DNA of 8,404 bases from Syntrophus sp. (in: bacteria) (GTDB lineage: Bacteria > Desulfobacterota > Syntrophia > Syntrophales > UBA8958). The stretch spans positions 1 through 8,404 of the forward strand of contig DMAT01000444.1 in the NCBI GenBank assembly GCA_003451635.1, written 5' to 3'. Of the stretch, positions 1 through 6,633 are shown piece by piece. Made by a program: the position numbers and the translations under genes. The notes beneath the pieces are model-generated. The model saw only the letters and a program-made list of their open reading frames with translations. It was not told the origin of the DNA and ran no database searches. How positions within the stretch are numbered: position 1 is the stretch's first letter; each line of letters starts with the position of its first letter.

Positions 1-1068
1 TCTCACCAAGCGGCCTACTTTTATTTTTTTACCGGAGCGAATATTGATAATCGTTGTTCCTTTGGCGATCGTGCCCTGATAGACACGAATATAAGTCAAC
101 TGGCCGTACGCCCCGTCCTCAAGCTTGAAGGCCAGCGCAACAATGGGATCTTCGGGATTGCTGCTTAGCGTCACCGGCGCCTCATTCTCATCCAGATTCA
201 GGGCGGTATTTTTTACCTCCTCCGGAGACGGCAGCAATTCAGCTACCGCATTTAAGAGGAGCTGAACACCCTTATTCTTATATGCCGAGCCAATAATCAC
301 CGGGGTCATATGACGTTCCAGCGTGCCCTTGCGAAGAGCGGCAATTATCATCTCCGTCGTGACTTCCTTTTCTTCCAGGATGGCATCGGTGAGTTCATCT
401 GAAAAGGCGGAGGCCTGGTCAATCAGCTCTTCCCGTTTCTGTCGGGCCTCCGCAAGCAGTTGCTCGGGAATCTCTCCGCTCCGGATATCCTCACCATGAG
501 CCCCATCGAAATAGAGCGCCTCCATGGAAACAAGATCCACAATCCCCTGAAAATCTGATTCCAGACCGATAGGCATCTGAAGCGCCACGGCGTTATGGCC
601 AAGTTTCGTTCGGAGCTGTTCTATCACCCGACTCGGATTGGCCCCGCTACGATCGCATTTGTTTATGAAGGCAATACAGGGAACCTGGTATCTCTTCATC
701 TGCTGATCTACGGTAATCGACTGGGATTGCACGCCCCCTACCGAACAAAGAACAAGAACCGCTCCATCCAGCACTCGAAGAGATCTTTCGACTTCGATAG
801 TAAAATCGACATGCCCGGGAGTATCGATAATGTTGACCTCATGTCCCGCCCACTCACAATAGGTTGCAGCGGAGGCAATCGTAATGCCCCTTTCCTTTTC
901 CAATTCCATGGAGTCCATCGTCGCCCCCACGCCGTCCTTTCCCTTTACTTCGTGGATGGCATGGATACGCTTGGTGTAAAAAAGGATCCTCTCCGTGAGG
1001 GTCGTCTTTCCCGAATCGATATGGGCGCTGATACCGATATTCCTGATCCTTGTCAAATCTCTCTTCAT
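1..1068 (-). CDS. fusA: Elongation factor G, mitochondrial EF-G1/spdEFG1 type (N-terminal part, runs off the window)
   Basis: This is a translational GTPase that moves tRNA and mRNA through the ribosome. Only the first 356 residues are present; the family is usually about 690-700 residues, so domains III-V lie outside the left edge. The G domain is intact: P-loop AHIDSGKT (15-22), switch I RGIT (60-63), DTPGH (82-86), NKCD (136-139) and GSA (260-262). Domain II begins near residue 307. The P-loop has Ser-Gly and is followed by TLTER, and the stretches HEVKGKDGVGATMDSMELE, NIIDTPGHVDFTIEVER and ALQMPIGLESDFQGIVDL are, from memory, the signatures of mitochondrial EF-G1 and the bacterial spdEFG1 group rather than canonical EF-G (AHIDAGKTTTTER). 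In that group translocation and ribosome recycling are split between two EF-Gs, so this copy is inferred to be the translocase. The start ATG at 1068 has only a weak upstream GAG as ribosome-binding site. It is transcribed away from the methyltransferase gene. Confidence 0.96.
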   Translation of the reverse strand, partial: MKRDLTRIRNIGISAHIDSGKTTLTERILFYTKRIHAIHEVKGKDGVGATMDSMELEKERGITIASAATYCEWAGHEVNIIDTPGHVDFTIEVERSLRVLDGAVLVLCSVGGVQSQSITVDQQMKRYQVPCIAFINKCDRSGANPSRVIEQLRTKLGHNAVALQMPIGLESDFQGIVDLVSMEALYFDGAHGEDIRSGEIPEQLLAEARQKREELIDQASAFSDELTDAILEEKEVTTEMIIAALRKGTLERHMTPVIIGSAYKNKGVQLLLNAVAELLPSPEEVKNTALNLDENEAPVTLSSNPEDPIVALAFKLEDGAYGQLTYIRVYQGTIAKGTTIINIRSGKKIKVGRLVR

Positions 1069-1109
1069 AATGGTATTTTCTCGCAGTTATTTATATATGT
1101 AAGCCGAGA

Positions 1110-1138
1110 ATGATATAGAATATAGAAATATTTGTCAA
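1110..1138 (-). promoter_or_regulatory. Sigma70-type promoter for EF-G
   Basis: On the minus strand a perfect -35 box TTGACA (1133-1138) is followed after exactly 17 bases by TATCAT (1110-1115), a 5/6 match to the -10 consensus. The predicted transcript would start near 1103 and give a leader of about 35 bases before the ATG at 1068. The surrounding 1069-1279 stretch is strongly AT-rich and contains no gene. Confidence 0.65.
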
Positions 1139-1180
1139 TAAGTATTTTCATGTATGTTTTTTTATATTTGCACGAAGTAC

Positions 1181-1210
1181 TTGACAGCAGTTAAAAAAGA
1201 TCGTTTCATA
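1181..1210 (+). promoter_or_regulatory. Candidate promoter for the rightward gene cluster
   Basis: A perfect TTGACA (1181-1186) lies about 95 bases ahead of the methyltransferase start. With an 18-base spacer the -10 would be TTCATA (1205-1210), a poor match, so this is either a weak or an activator-dependent promoter. It is the only -35-like consensus seen upstream of 1280 on the plus strand. Confidence 0.35.
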
Positions 1211-1279
1211 CAGACACAATAATCAACCTGTAAATAGCTCGTTTAAATAACTGTAATTACGGATGTAGTAAGGGTCAAC

Positions 1280-2230
1280 ATGGATTTCACGGTTCATTCA
1301 TCTGCAGATTATCATCGCCAGGACCTCCGCACTCTCGGTTGGGAAACTACTCTATGCAATACCTTGGCTGATCGCCGCAGTCCCTGCCGTTTGACCCTTA
1401 ACATTAATGACTCATATGGGAATCTTCTCTTCGATTACCTGAATATCATGTTTCCATTCAGCCAAATTAGCCATCTCCTCGAGGTAGGTGGTGGTTATGG
1501 GTTGCTTATGAGAGATTTTTTACGCCGGAAACTATTTCCAAAGGTGACCATGATCGATATTTCTCCGCATCTTCTCGACCAGCAGAAGTCTACGTTGAGT
1601 GGCTTCCCGGTCGCCTTTTCTTTCCGTGAAGAAGACTTTCTGGAAACCCCTCCAATGGTTCTTGAAGGCGTTGACCTTGCCGTCTTGAATGAAAATATCG
1701 GCGACTATCCCACCATAACGGATATGACAAGAGATTTCCTTATGAGCTCCCCGGCAACTTTATCACCCGATCTGAAACTGGTCTGGGAGTTCTTTGCCAG
1801 ATATGGTCTCACTGAACCTCAACTTCCTGCATTTCACATTAATATCGGAGCGCTCATGGCCCTGGAAAAGCTTTGCCGTGCCAAAGTTCCCTTCATCTTC
1901 CTAAGTGAGCACAGTTGTGAAGCTGCGGTAACAGATCAGTACAAAGATCTTATCAGAGTTTCCGCATCGGACAATCCTGAATGCATTATCCTCAAGGGCC
2001 ACGATGAATTTACGATCCAGTTTTCCCATCTTGAAAAGATCGGACATTATCACGGCTATAGGATCATCCGGGGGCCCGTGGCTGATTTTATCCCCTTCGA
2101 GATGACGGCGCGGCTGCGAGCAATCATGAAGGCCCCTTCCCCCTGGCGGGACGAAGATGAAATCATCCGTTATTTCGTCGAAGATCTTTACAAATATGAA
2201 TATCTTCTGTTCAGTAAGGAAAAAACATGA
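1280..2230 (+). CDS. Class I SAM-dependent methyltransferase, divergent MidA/NDUFAF7-like
   Basis: The 316-residue protein has a Rossmann methyltransferase core. Motif I is LLEVGGGYGLL (66-76, SAM-binding glycine loop) and a second strand VTMIDISP (89-96) carries an acidic residue, D93, expected to bind the SAM ribose. This is followed by a Gln-Gln pair (101-102) and AVLNENIGDYP (134-144). The order of motif I, the D-x-S-P/QQ region, an LNE segment and a late KGHDEFTIQF block (239-248) resembles the MidA/NDUFAF7 family, which methylates arginine on a complex I subunit in mitochondria. Conservation is weak and this subfamily assignment is an inference. The substrate is unknown. ATG at 1280 is preceded by AAGG at suitable distance. 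The stop overlaps the next start (ATGA at 2227-2230), so the two genes are probably translationally coupled. No signal peptide or membrane segment is evident, so it should act in the cytoplasm. Confidence 0.75.
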   Translation: MDFTVHSSADYHRQDLRTLGWETTLCNTLADRRSPCRLTLNINDSYGNLLFDYLNIMFPFSQISHLLEVGGGYGLLMRDFLRRKLFPKVTMIDISPHLLDQQKSTLSGFPVAFSFREEDFLETPPMVLEGVDLAVLNENIGDYPTITDMTRDFLMSSPATLSPDLKLVWEFFARYGLTEPQLPAFHINIGALMALEKLCRAKVPFIFLSEHSCEAAVTDQYKDLIRVSASDNPECIILKGHDEFTIQFSHLEKIGHYHGYRIIRGPVADFIPFEMTARLRAIMKAPSPWRDEDEIIRYFVEDLYKYEYLLFSKEKT

Positions 2231-2559
2231 GCCAGAATAATTATACCACTGAAGAGCAATGCCGACGCTGCGGGAAATGCTGTCTCGCAGACTTTATCGC
2301 CTATGCCAGGGATGAAGACATTATGCGATGGAAGCGGGAGGGACGGAAGGATATTATGTCAGTAATCGAAAACGAACATGCCATGTGGATGGGAGACCAT
2401 CTCATATCTGCCGATAGCGGACGTTATCTTCATGGCTGTCCATTTCTGATATGGGAGGAAGATCATTCGGCCTGCTCCATCTATGAAACACGTCCCGCCG
2501 TCTGCAGGAATTTTCTGCCCGCATCCTCGGAGATCTGTCCCCGATGGAAACCGTTCTGA
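2227..2559 (+). CDS. YkgJ-family cysteine-cluster (CxxCxxCC) protein
   Basis: This is a small 110-residue protein with eight cysteines. An N-terminal CRRCGKCC cluster (C12, C15, C18, C19) is followed by C71 in a GCPF motif, C83 in ACSIYETRP, C93 in VCRNF and C104 in ICPRW. This arrangement defines the YkgJ / CxxCxxCC family (Pfam PF03692), which is thought to bind zinc or an iron-sulfur cluster; its biochemical role is not established. The start overlaps the preceding methyltransferase stop by four bases, so the two are likely made together. The protein may assist or modify the same target, but the sequence does not show which. Length and cysteine pattern suggest it is complete and cytoplasmic. 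Confidence 0.9.
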   Translation: MSQNNYTTEEQCRRCGKCCLADFIAYARDEDIMRWKREGRKDIMSVIENEHAMWMGDHLISADSGRYLHGCPFLIWEEDHSACSIYETRPAVCRNFLPASSEICPRWKPF

Positions 2560-2631
2560 CAGTAATTTCTATTGAATTCTATCAGATATTAGCATATGGA
2601 TGTAGCCATGATTTGTGGGCAATAAAATGAC

Positions 2632-2639
2632 AAGGAGGT
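2632..2639 (+). promoter_or_regulatory. Near-perfect Shine-Dalgarno with tight spacing
   Basis: AAGGAGGT, fully complementary to the 16S rRNA tail, lies only three bases before the ATG at 2643. The usual spacing is 5-9 bases. It fixes the start of the Dabb gene. The close spacing may lower initiation despite the strong pairing. Confidence 0.6.
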
Positions 2640-2642
2640 CCC

Positions 2643-2936
2643 ATGCTGAAACACATTGTCTTCATGAAATTCAAAAAAGACGTTGATGCGGCACAAGTTG
2701 AAGGCCTGATAAAGACTCTTGGAACTCTCCCCGGAAAAATTGACGAGATCAAGACGTTTGAATTCGGTCCTGACATTCTCAAGTCAGAAAGGTCCTACGA
2801 TTTCGCACTGTCAGCGAGTTTCACCGACCTTGATTCCTTGAAGAGTTATCAGGTCCATCCCGACCATATTCCCGTACTTCAAAAGGTCAGAGGCATGTGC
2901 GAGACTATTCTCGTTGTTGACTTCGAGTGGACTTAA
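2643..2936 (+). CDS. Dabb (stress-responsive A/B barrel) domain protein
   Basis: The 97-residue protein matches the single-domain Dabb family (Pfam PF07876) in size and pattern. It has an opening strand LKHIVFMKFK (2-11), a helix with the LGTLPGKIDEI turn (26-36), a strand FGPDI (41-45), SYDFALSASFTDLDSL (51-66) and a late YQVHPDH segment (69-75) with the histidines typical of the family. Such proteins form dimeric ferredoxin-like alpha/beta barrels. Some are enzymes of polyketide or aromatic chemistry and others are stress-induced, so no substrate is assigned. It sits 83 bases after the YkgJ gene and 34 bases before the glutaredoxin-like gene, so it could belong to the same transcript or start a sub-operon. 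No transport signal is visible. Confidence 0.88.
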   Translation: MLKHIVFMKFKKDVDAAQVEGLIKTLGTLPGKIDEIKTFEFGPDILKSERSYDFALSASFTDLDSLKSYQVHPDHIPVLQKVRGMCETILVVDFEWT

Positions 2937-2970
2937 CTACACAACTATTTATCATAAGGAGACATAAACT

Positions 2971-3225
2971 ATGGCAGCAAAGGTTAGAATGTATACCCTG
3001 AGTACGTGCAGCCACTGCAAGGCCACGAAGAAATTTCTCGGCGACTGCAATGTCGCGTACGACGCCACGGACGTGGATCTTCTCGAAGGCGACGAAAAGC
3101 AACTCGTGATCAATGAAGTGGTCAAATATAATCCCAACCGTTCGTTCCCGACAATTGTCATCGGTGACAAGGTCATTATCGGTTTCAATGAAAAGGCCCT
3201 TCGGGAGGCACTGGGGATAGAATGA
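2971..3225 (+). CDS. Glutaredoxin-like / NrdH-type thioredoxin-fold protein
   Basis: An 84-residue single thioredoxin-fold domain. The N-terminal strand VRMYTLSTC leads to the redox motif C13-S-H-C16. A cis-proline is in SFPT (P60) and a GFN turn (71-73) follows the last strand, where glutaredoxins place their substrate-contact loop. The CSHC active site differs from the classical glutaredoxin CPYC, and charged residues of a glutathione-binding site are not obvious, so a glutathione-independent NrdH/thioredoxin-like role is plausible. AAGGAG at 2956-2961 is nine bases before the ATG. The stop overlaps the next start (ATGA, 3222-3225), coupling it to the ferredoxin:thioredoxin reductase subunit, its probable reductant. 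It is cytoplasmic and could reduce ribonucleotide reductase, peroxidase or regulatory disulfides; the client is not shown here. Confidence 0.9.
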   Translation: MAAKVRMYTLSTCSHCKATKKFLGDCNVAYDATDVDLLEGDEKQLVINEVVKYNPNRSFPTIVIGDKVIIGFNEKALREALGIE

Positions 3226-3554
3226 ACGCCGAGCAACTTTATGACGCTATGAAAAAGGTTCAGGAGCCAAAGGGTTTTTTCTTTAACATAAATAAAGCCT
3301 GGGTGCTCGAAATCCTAAGCGATCTCCTGGTCAACAAGGAACGCTACGGTTATATGTCCTGTCCCTGCCGTCTGTCGGCGGGAAACCGCGAAAAGGACAA
3401 AGACATTATTTGTCCCTGCGCTTACCGGGCTGCCGATGTGGCAGCGTTCGGCAGCTGTTACTGCAACCTTTATGTCTCTCAGGATTGGAATGAGGATCTC
3501 ATCGAACATGTCTATGTTCCTGAGCGCCGCCCCCCGGATAAAATGGCCTTCTGA
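3222..3554 (+). CDS. Ferredoxin:thioredoxin reductase catalytic (beta) subunit
   Basis: This enzyme passes electrons from ferredoxin through a [4Fe-4S] cluster to a disulfide and on to a thioredoxin-fold partner. The 110-residue protein has the family pattern of three paired cysteines: C47-P-C49, C64-P-C66 and C79-Y-C81. By analogy with the cyanobacterial enzyme, C49 and C81 would form the active disulfide and the other four would bind the cluster. The spacings (14 and 12 residues) differ from the cyanobacterial 16 and 8. The last pair is CYC rather than CHC, so the histidine next to the catalytic cysteine in plant-type FTR is a tyrosine. There is no variable (alpha) subunit gene nearby, as expected for non-photosynthetic FTRs. 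Its start overlaps the glutaredoxin-like gene, its likely partner. The next ATG follows after one base. Confidence 0.92.
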   Translation: MNAEQLYDAMKKVQEPKGFFFNINKAWVLEILSDLLVNKERYGYMSCPCRLSAGNREKDKDIICPCAYRAADVAAFGSCYCNLYVSQDWNEDLIEHVYVPERRPPDKMAF

Positions 3555-3555
3555 C

Positions 3556-4536
3556 ATGAAAAAGCTTGCTCCGATCCTGGTCACGGGTAATCTCCCCGCT
3601 TCCGTTCTGGATATCCTGAAAAAGGAATTCCAGTTGGAATGCCACGCGGAAGATCGTCCCATGTCCCGCTCAAAACTCCTTCATTCCATCCATGACAAGG
3701 TCGGACTGCTGTCCATGATCACCGATGACATCAATAGGGAGTTTCTCGATCGTGCCCCCAAGCTGATCATGATTGCCAACATGGCCGTGGGCTATAACAA
3801 TATCGATCTCGACGCTGCAACAAGACGCGGCATCCTCGTCTCCAATACCCCCGGAGTCCTCACCGAGGCTACGGCGGACCTGGCGTTCTCCCTCATCCTT
3901 GGCACGGCAAGACGGATTGCCGAGGGAGACCGGATGGTCCGGGAAGGGCATTTCCGTTTCTGGGCCCCTTTTCACTTTTTGGGGCGTGAGGTATCCGGAA
4001 AGACCCTCGGAATCATCGGCATGGGAAGGATTGGCAGGGCCGTCGCCCGGCGGGCCAGAGGCTTTCAGATGCCCGTCCTTTATTTTAGCAGAAATCCCCT
4101 GGAGAAGACCGAGGAAGAGGAGCTTAATGCCCGTTACGTACCCTTGAACACCCTGCTGGGAGAATCAGACTTTGTCTCCCTCCATATACCTCTTTCTACA
4201 AATACAAGGCACTTCATCGGAGAAAAAGAGTTTGCCCTGATGAAATTGACTGCTTTCCTAATCAATACCTCCCGAGGTCCCATCGTCAATGAAAAGGCGC
4301 TCCTCTGCGCTCTGCAAAACGGAGTTATTGCCGGGGCGGGAATCGATGTTTACGAAAATGAACCGGCCATAACAACTGGTCTTGAAAAACTGGATCAGGT
4401 TCTCCTTTTGCCCCATGTGGGCAGCGCTACCCTGGAGACCCGGACCAAAATGGCAGCGATGGCGGCCAATAATCTGCTCACCGGTCTGCGGGGTGAGGTG
4501 CCCCCCAATCTGATCAACCCGGAAGTGTTGAGGTAA
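3556..4536 (+). CDS. D-2-hydroxyacid dehydrogenase (glyoxylate/hydroxypyruvate reductase type)
   Basis: The 326-residue protein reduces 2-oxoacids such as glyoxylate or hydroxypyruvate to D-2-hydroxyacids, or the reverse. Substrate-side motifs include NMAVGYNNID (75-84). The nucleotide-binding loop is GMGRIG (155-160). The second strand ends in YFSRN (176-180) instead of an acidic residue, which favours NADPH over NADH by family analogy. The catalytic triad is visible as R240 (NTSRGP), E269 (VYENEP) and H287 (LPHVGSAT). The open frame extends further upstream, but the ATG at 3556 is preferred because it lies one base after the FTR stop and gives the normal family length and an MKKLAPILVTG start. 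The position in the operon implies co-expression with the redox pair, though a metabolic link is not obvious. Confidence 0.93.
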   Translation: MKKLAPILVTGNLPASVLDILKKEFQLECHAEDRPMSRSKLLHSIHDKVGLLSMITDDINREFLDRAPKLIMIANMAVGYNNIDLDAATRRGILVSNTPGVLTEATADLAFSLILGTARRIAEGDRMVREGHFRFWAPFHFLGREVSGKTLGIIGMGRIGRAVARRARGFQMPVLYFSRNPLEKTEEEELNARYVPLNTLLGESDFVSLHIPLSTNTRHFIGEKEFALMKLTAFLINTSRGPIVNEKALLCALQNGVIAGAGIDVYENEPAITTGLEKLDQVLLLPHVGSATLETRTKMAAMAANNLLTGLRGEVPPNLINPEVLR

Positions 4537-4544
4537 AATACTAC

Positions 4545-5108
4545 ATGCCCTTTAAATTCTCGCGACTTGATATACCGGAGATCATTCTTATTGAAGCACG
4601 AAGCTTTCCCGATGAGCGGGGCTACTTCGCGGAGACCTATAAGCAAAGCGAATTCGCCGCCGCCGGCATTCAGGAACTTTTTGTTCAGGACAACTTCTCC
4701 TTTTCAAAACGGGGGACCATCCGGGGGCTCCATTACCAAAAGGAACCGATGGCTCAGGGCAAACTCGTAATGGTATGTTCCGGAGAAATATTCGATGTCG
4801 CCGTCGATATCCGGCAGGGGTCTCCTACCTTCGGCCATTGGGTCGGACACAAACTAACGACCGCAAACGGGATGATGCTGTATATCCCCCCTGGTTTTGC
4901 CCACGGATTCTCCGTATTGAGTGAAGTAGCGGTCGTCTCGTATAAGGTCACAAAAGAGTACGCGGCGGCGCTGGACCGGGGCATCATCTGGAATGATCCG
5001 GAAATAGACATCCCCTGGCAAGTGAAAGTGCCCCTGATCTCTCCGAAAGACGCCGCCCTCCCCCGCCTTCGGGAAGCGGACTGCAATTTTTCATACCATG
5101 CAGATTAA
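4545..5108 (+). CDS. rfbC: dTDP-4-dehydrorhamnose 3,5-epimerase (RmlC)
   Basis: This cupin enzyme converts dTDP-4-keto-6-deoxyglucose to dTDP-4-keto-rhamnose, the third step of dTDP-L-rhamnose synthesis for O-antigen or other surface glycans. The 187-residue length is typical. Visible motifs are RGYFAETY (25-32), VQDNFSFSKRGTIRGLHYQ (47-65) with the catalytic base H63, FDVAVDIRQGSPTFG (83-97), the cupin segment YIPPGFAHGF (113-122), Y133 in VSYKVT, WNDPEIDIPW (149-158) and D169 in ISPKD, the usual partner of the histidine. Start spacing is eight bases after the preceding stop, with GAGGT at 4530-4534 as ribosome-binding site inside the upstream gene. The other rhamnose genes (rmlA, rmlB, rmlD) are not in the window, so this copy is separated from its pathway or serves a related sugar nucleotide. 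Confidence 0.95.
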   Translation: MPFKFSRLDIPEIILIEARSFPDERGYFAETYKQSEFAAAGIQELFVQDNFSFSKRGTIRGLHYQKEPMAQGKLVMVCSGEIFDVAVDIRQGSPTFGHWVGHKLTTANGMMLYIPPGFAHGFSVLSEVAVVSYKVTKEYAAALDRGIIWNDPEIDIPWQVKVPLISPKDAALPRLREADCNFSYHAD

Positions 5109-5120
5109 AGGAGGCTGACC

Positions 5121-5912
5121 ATGGAAAACCGCATCCAAGGAAAGTGCATCCTGATCACCGGGGCAAGCGCCGGTATCGGTAAGGCCTGCGCTGAGAAGTT
5201 TGCTGCTTCGGGCTCCAGCCTGATTCTCGCAGCCAGACGACTCGACAGGCTTCATAAGCTCCGCCAGGAACTATCAGAAAGATACGGTGTCGCAATCAAG
5301 GTGTTCACTCTAGATGTTCGGGATAGACAAGCGGTGGAGAACTTTTCCCGGGAGTTGAAAGACCAGGAACTGATCCCGGATATTCTGATCAACAATGCCG
5401 GCCTCGCCTCCGGTCTGGACCACCTTCAATCCGGAAATTTCGCAGACTGGGACCGGATGATTGACACCAATATCAAGGGCCTCCTCAATGTTTCCCGCTT
5501 CGTTATTCCCATGATGGTTGAGGCCGGTCGGGGACACATCGTCAATGTGGGGAGCCTCGCCGGCTATCAGGTCTATCCGAAAGGTAACGTATATAACGCC
5601 ACGAAATTCGCCGTCCGGGCCCTTTCCGAGGGAATGAACATCGACCTGGCTGGAACGGCAATCCGTGTATCCATGGTCTGCCCCGGAGCGGCAAATACGG
5701 AATTCTCAGAAGTCCGCTTCCACGGCAATCGGGAAGTCGCCGACAAGGTTTATGAAGGCTTTACGCCCCTGAGCGCTGAGGATGTGGCGGATGCGATCTT
5801 CTTCATCATCAACGCCCCGGCCCACGTCAATATCCAGAATATCCTGCTCACACCGACAGCCCAGCGGAGTGTCTATTGTGTGGATCGTACAACAAATACT
5901 AAGAACACCTAA
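5121..5912 (+). CDS. Short-chain dehydrogenase/reductase, YdfG-like NADP-dependent 3-hydroxyacid dehydrogenase
   Basis: The 263-residue protein is a classical SDR. The cofactor loop is TGASAGIG (13-20), the second strand ends in AARR (37-40), whose arginines favour NADP(H), and LDVRD (64-68) and NNAG (91-94) follow. The active site is N117, S145 (NVGSLAG), Y158 and K162 (YNATK). The stretches MIDTNIKGL, GGNVY-like KGNVY, TEFSEVRFHG and PAHVNIQN closely follow E. coli YdfG, which oxidises L-allo-threonine, serine and 3-hydroxyacids or reduces malonic semialdehyde. The substrate here is an inference from that resemblance. AAAGGAGG (5108-5114) precedes the ATG by six bases and overlaps the rfbC stop, so both are read from one mRNA. 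It appears to be the last gene of the cluster. No clear terminator hairpin follows in 5913-6050. Confidence 0.93.
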   Translation: MENRIQGKCILITGASAGIGKACAEKFAASGSSLILAARRLDRLHKLRQELSERYGVAIKVFTLDVRDRQAVENFSRELKDQELIPDILINNAGLASGLDHLQSGNFADWDRMIDTNIKGLLNVSRFVIPMMVEAGRGHIVNVGSLAGYQVYPKGNVYNATKFAVRALSEGMNIDLAGTAIRVSMVCPGAANTEFSEVRFHGNREVADKVYEGFTPLSAEDVADAIFFIINAPAHVNIQNILLTPTAQRSVYCVDRTTNTKNT

Positions 5913-6051
5913 TTTTCCTGAGACTTGAAAAGACGGGGCTATAAACGGGTTTGTCGGTTGTAAAAACTATGTATTTGTTGTATTGACCAATAGCCAAAAT
6001 CAAATATTTGTCCTTGCCGGGAAACGAGACGATATGGGGAGTGAACAAATC

Positions 6052-6077
6052 AAAGGAGAGGGAGGGCACATCCAATA
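6052..6077 (+). promoter_or_regulatory. Shine-Dalgarno and ATA codon at the ancestral start of the first DUF1566 gene
   Basis: A purine-rich ribosome-binding stretch (AAAGGAG at 6052-6058 and GGAGGG at 6061-6066) lies eight bases before an in-frame ATA at 6075-6077, followed by AAA AAG. The downstream paralogue has ATG AAA AAG at the same alignment position with a GGAGGAGG ribosome-binding site. The only usable standard start in the first copy is TTG at 6087, 20 bases from the ribosome-binding site, and an in-frame stop at 6042-6044 closes the frame upstream. Confidence 0.55.
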
Positions 6078-6086
6078 AAAAAGATA

Positions 6087-6569
6087 TTGGGAACGACATT
6101 GGCAATAATGGTAATCGTTATTTCAATCGGATCTTTTATTGCGCCTTATTATGCCATCGCAGGTGAGATAGCCAGGGATGGTCGTTTTATCGCCTTTGAC
6201 AATGGGACAGTGCTGGACACAAAGACGAAGCTGATGTGGGCGGCCAAGGATAACGGGGCTTACATTGACTGGGCGAATGCCGAGGCCTATTGCGAGAATT
6301 ATCGCGGGGGCGGCTATACGGAATGGCGGATGCCGACACTGGATGAACTCGAAGGATTGTATGACACTGCCAAAACTTACAAGTCTGACTGTGGTTTTGA
6401 TGTCCATTTAACAGAATTGATTCGTCTTACCTGTATTTCCCTCTGGGCATCCGGAACGAGTGGTACCGCCGCAGCCCGCTTCCGATATTACGATGGCACC
6501 CGGTACTGGTATCCCCAGTGGAGCGACGATTTCATCCGCGCCCTGCCGGTGCGGCGTTCCGGCAAATAG
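6087..6569 (+). CDS. Secreted DUF1566 (Lcl_C domain) protein, copy 1
   Basis: Read from the first standard start (TTG) this is 160 residues; by homology to copy 2 the ancestral start is ATA at 6075 (164 residues, N-terminus I/M-KKILG). The N-terminus is hydrophobic and ends AIAG before EIARDG, so it resembles a Sec signal peptide. The TTG start would drop the two lysines, leaving a weak n-region. The mature part has the Lcl_C/DUF1566 pattern: DNGTVLDTKTKLMWAAKDNG, WANAEAYCENY, GGYTEWRMPTLDEL, then a C-terminal WASGT...RYWYPQ...RALPVR segment. This is a C-type-lectin/FGE-like fold in related proteins and is assumed to bind a ligand outside the cytoplasm. The function is unknown. Four cysteines remain in the full mature region. 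It may be translated poorly or from an unusual codon. Confidence 0.8.
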   Translation: MGTTLAIMVIVISIGSFIAPYYAIAGEIARDGRFIAFDNGTVLDTKTKLMWAAKDNGAYIDWANAEAYCENYRGGGYTEWRMPTLDELEGLYDTAKTYKSDCGFDVHLTELIRLTCISLWASGTSGTAAARFRYYDGTRYWYPQWSDDFIRALPVRRSGK

Positions 6570-6633
6570 GTTATGCGGCATTTGATTATTGTTTTTTACG
6601 GATAAGATAAATCAATGGAGGAGGCGATTGCTA

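Noticed and set aside
595..1113. 172-residue plus-strand open frame
   Set aside because: It lies antisense to the EF-G G domain, whose motifs are unambiguous. Its protein shows no recognisable family features.
2572..2600. Possible promoter before the Dabb gene (TTGAAT with TATGGA 17 bases on)
   Set aside because: The -10 matches poorly and the gap from the YkgJ gene is short, so read-through is as likely. Not listed as a feature.
3436..3555. Upstream extension of the D-2-hydroxyacid dehydrogenase
   Set aside because: The extra 40 residues overlap the FTR gene in another frame and contain no family sequence; the ATG at 3556 gives the normal N-terminus.
5913..6050. Terminator or promoter between the SDR and the DUF1566 pair
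   Set aside because: Only weak elements were found: a TTTTC/GAAAA repeat with a nine-base loop, a CAAATATTTG palindrome at 6001-6010, and TTGACC at 5983-5988 with a poor -10. None has the stem plus T-run or paired hexamers needed.
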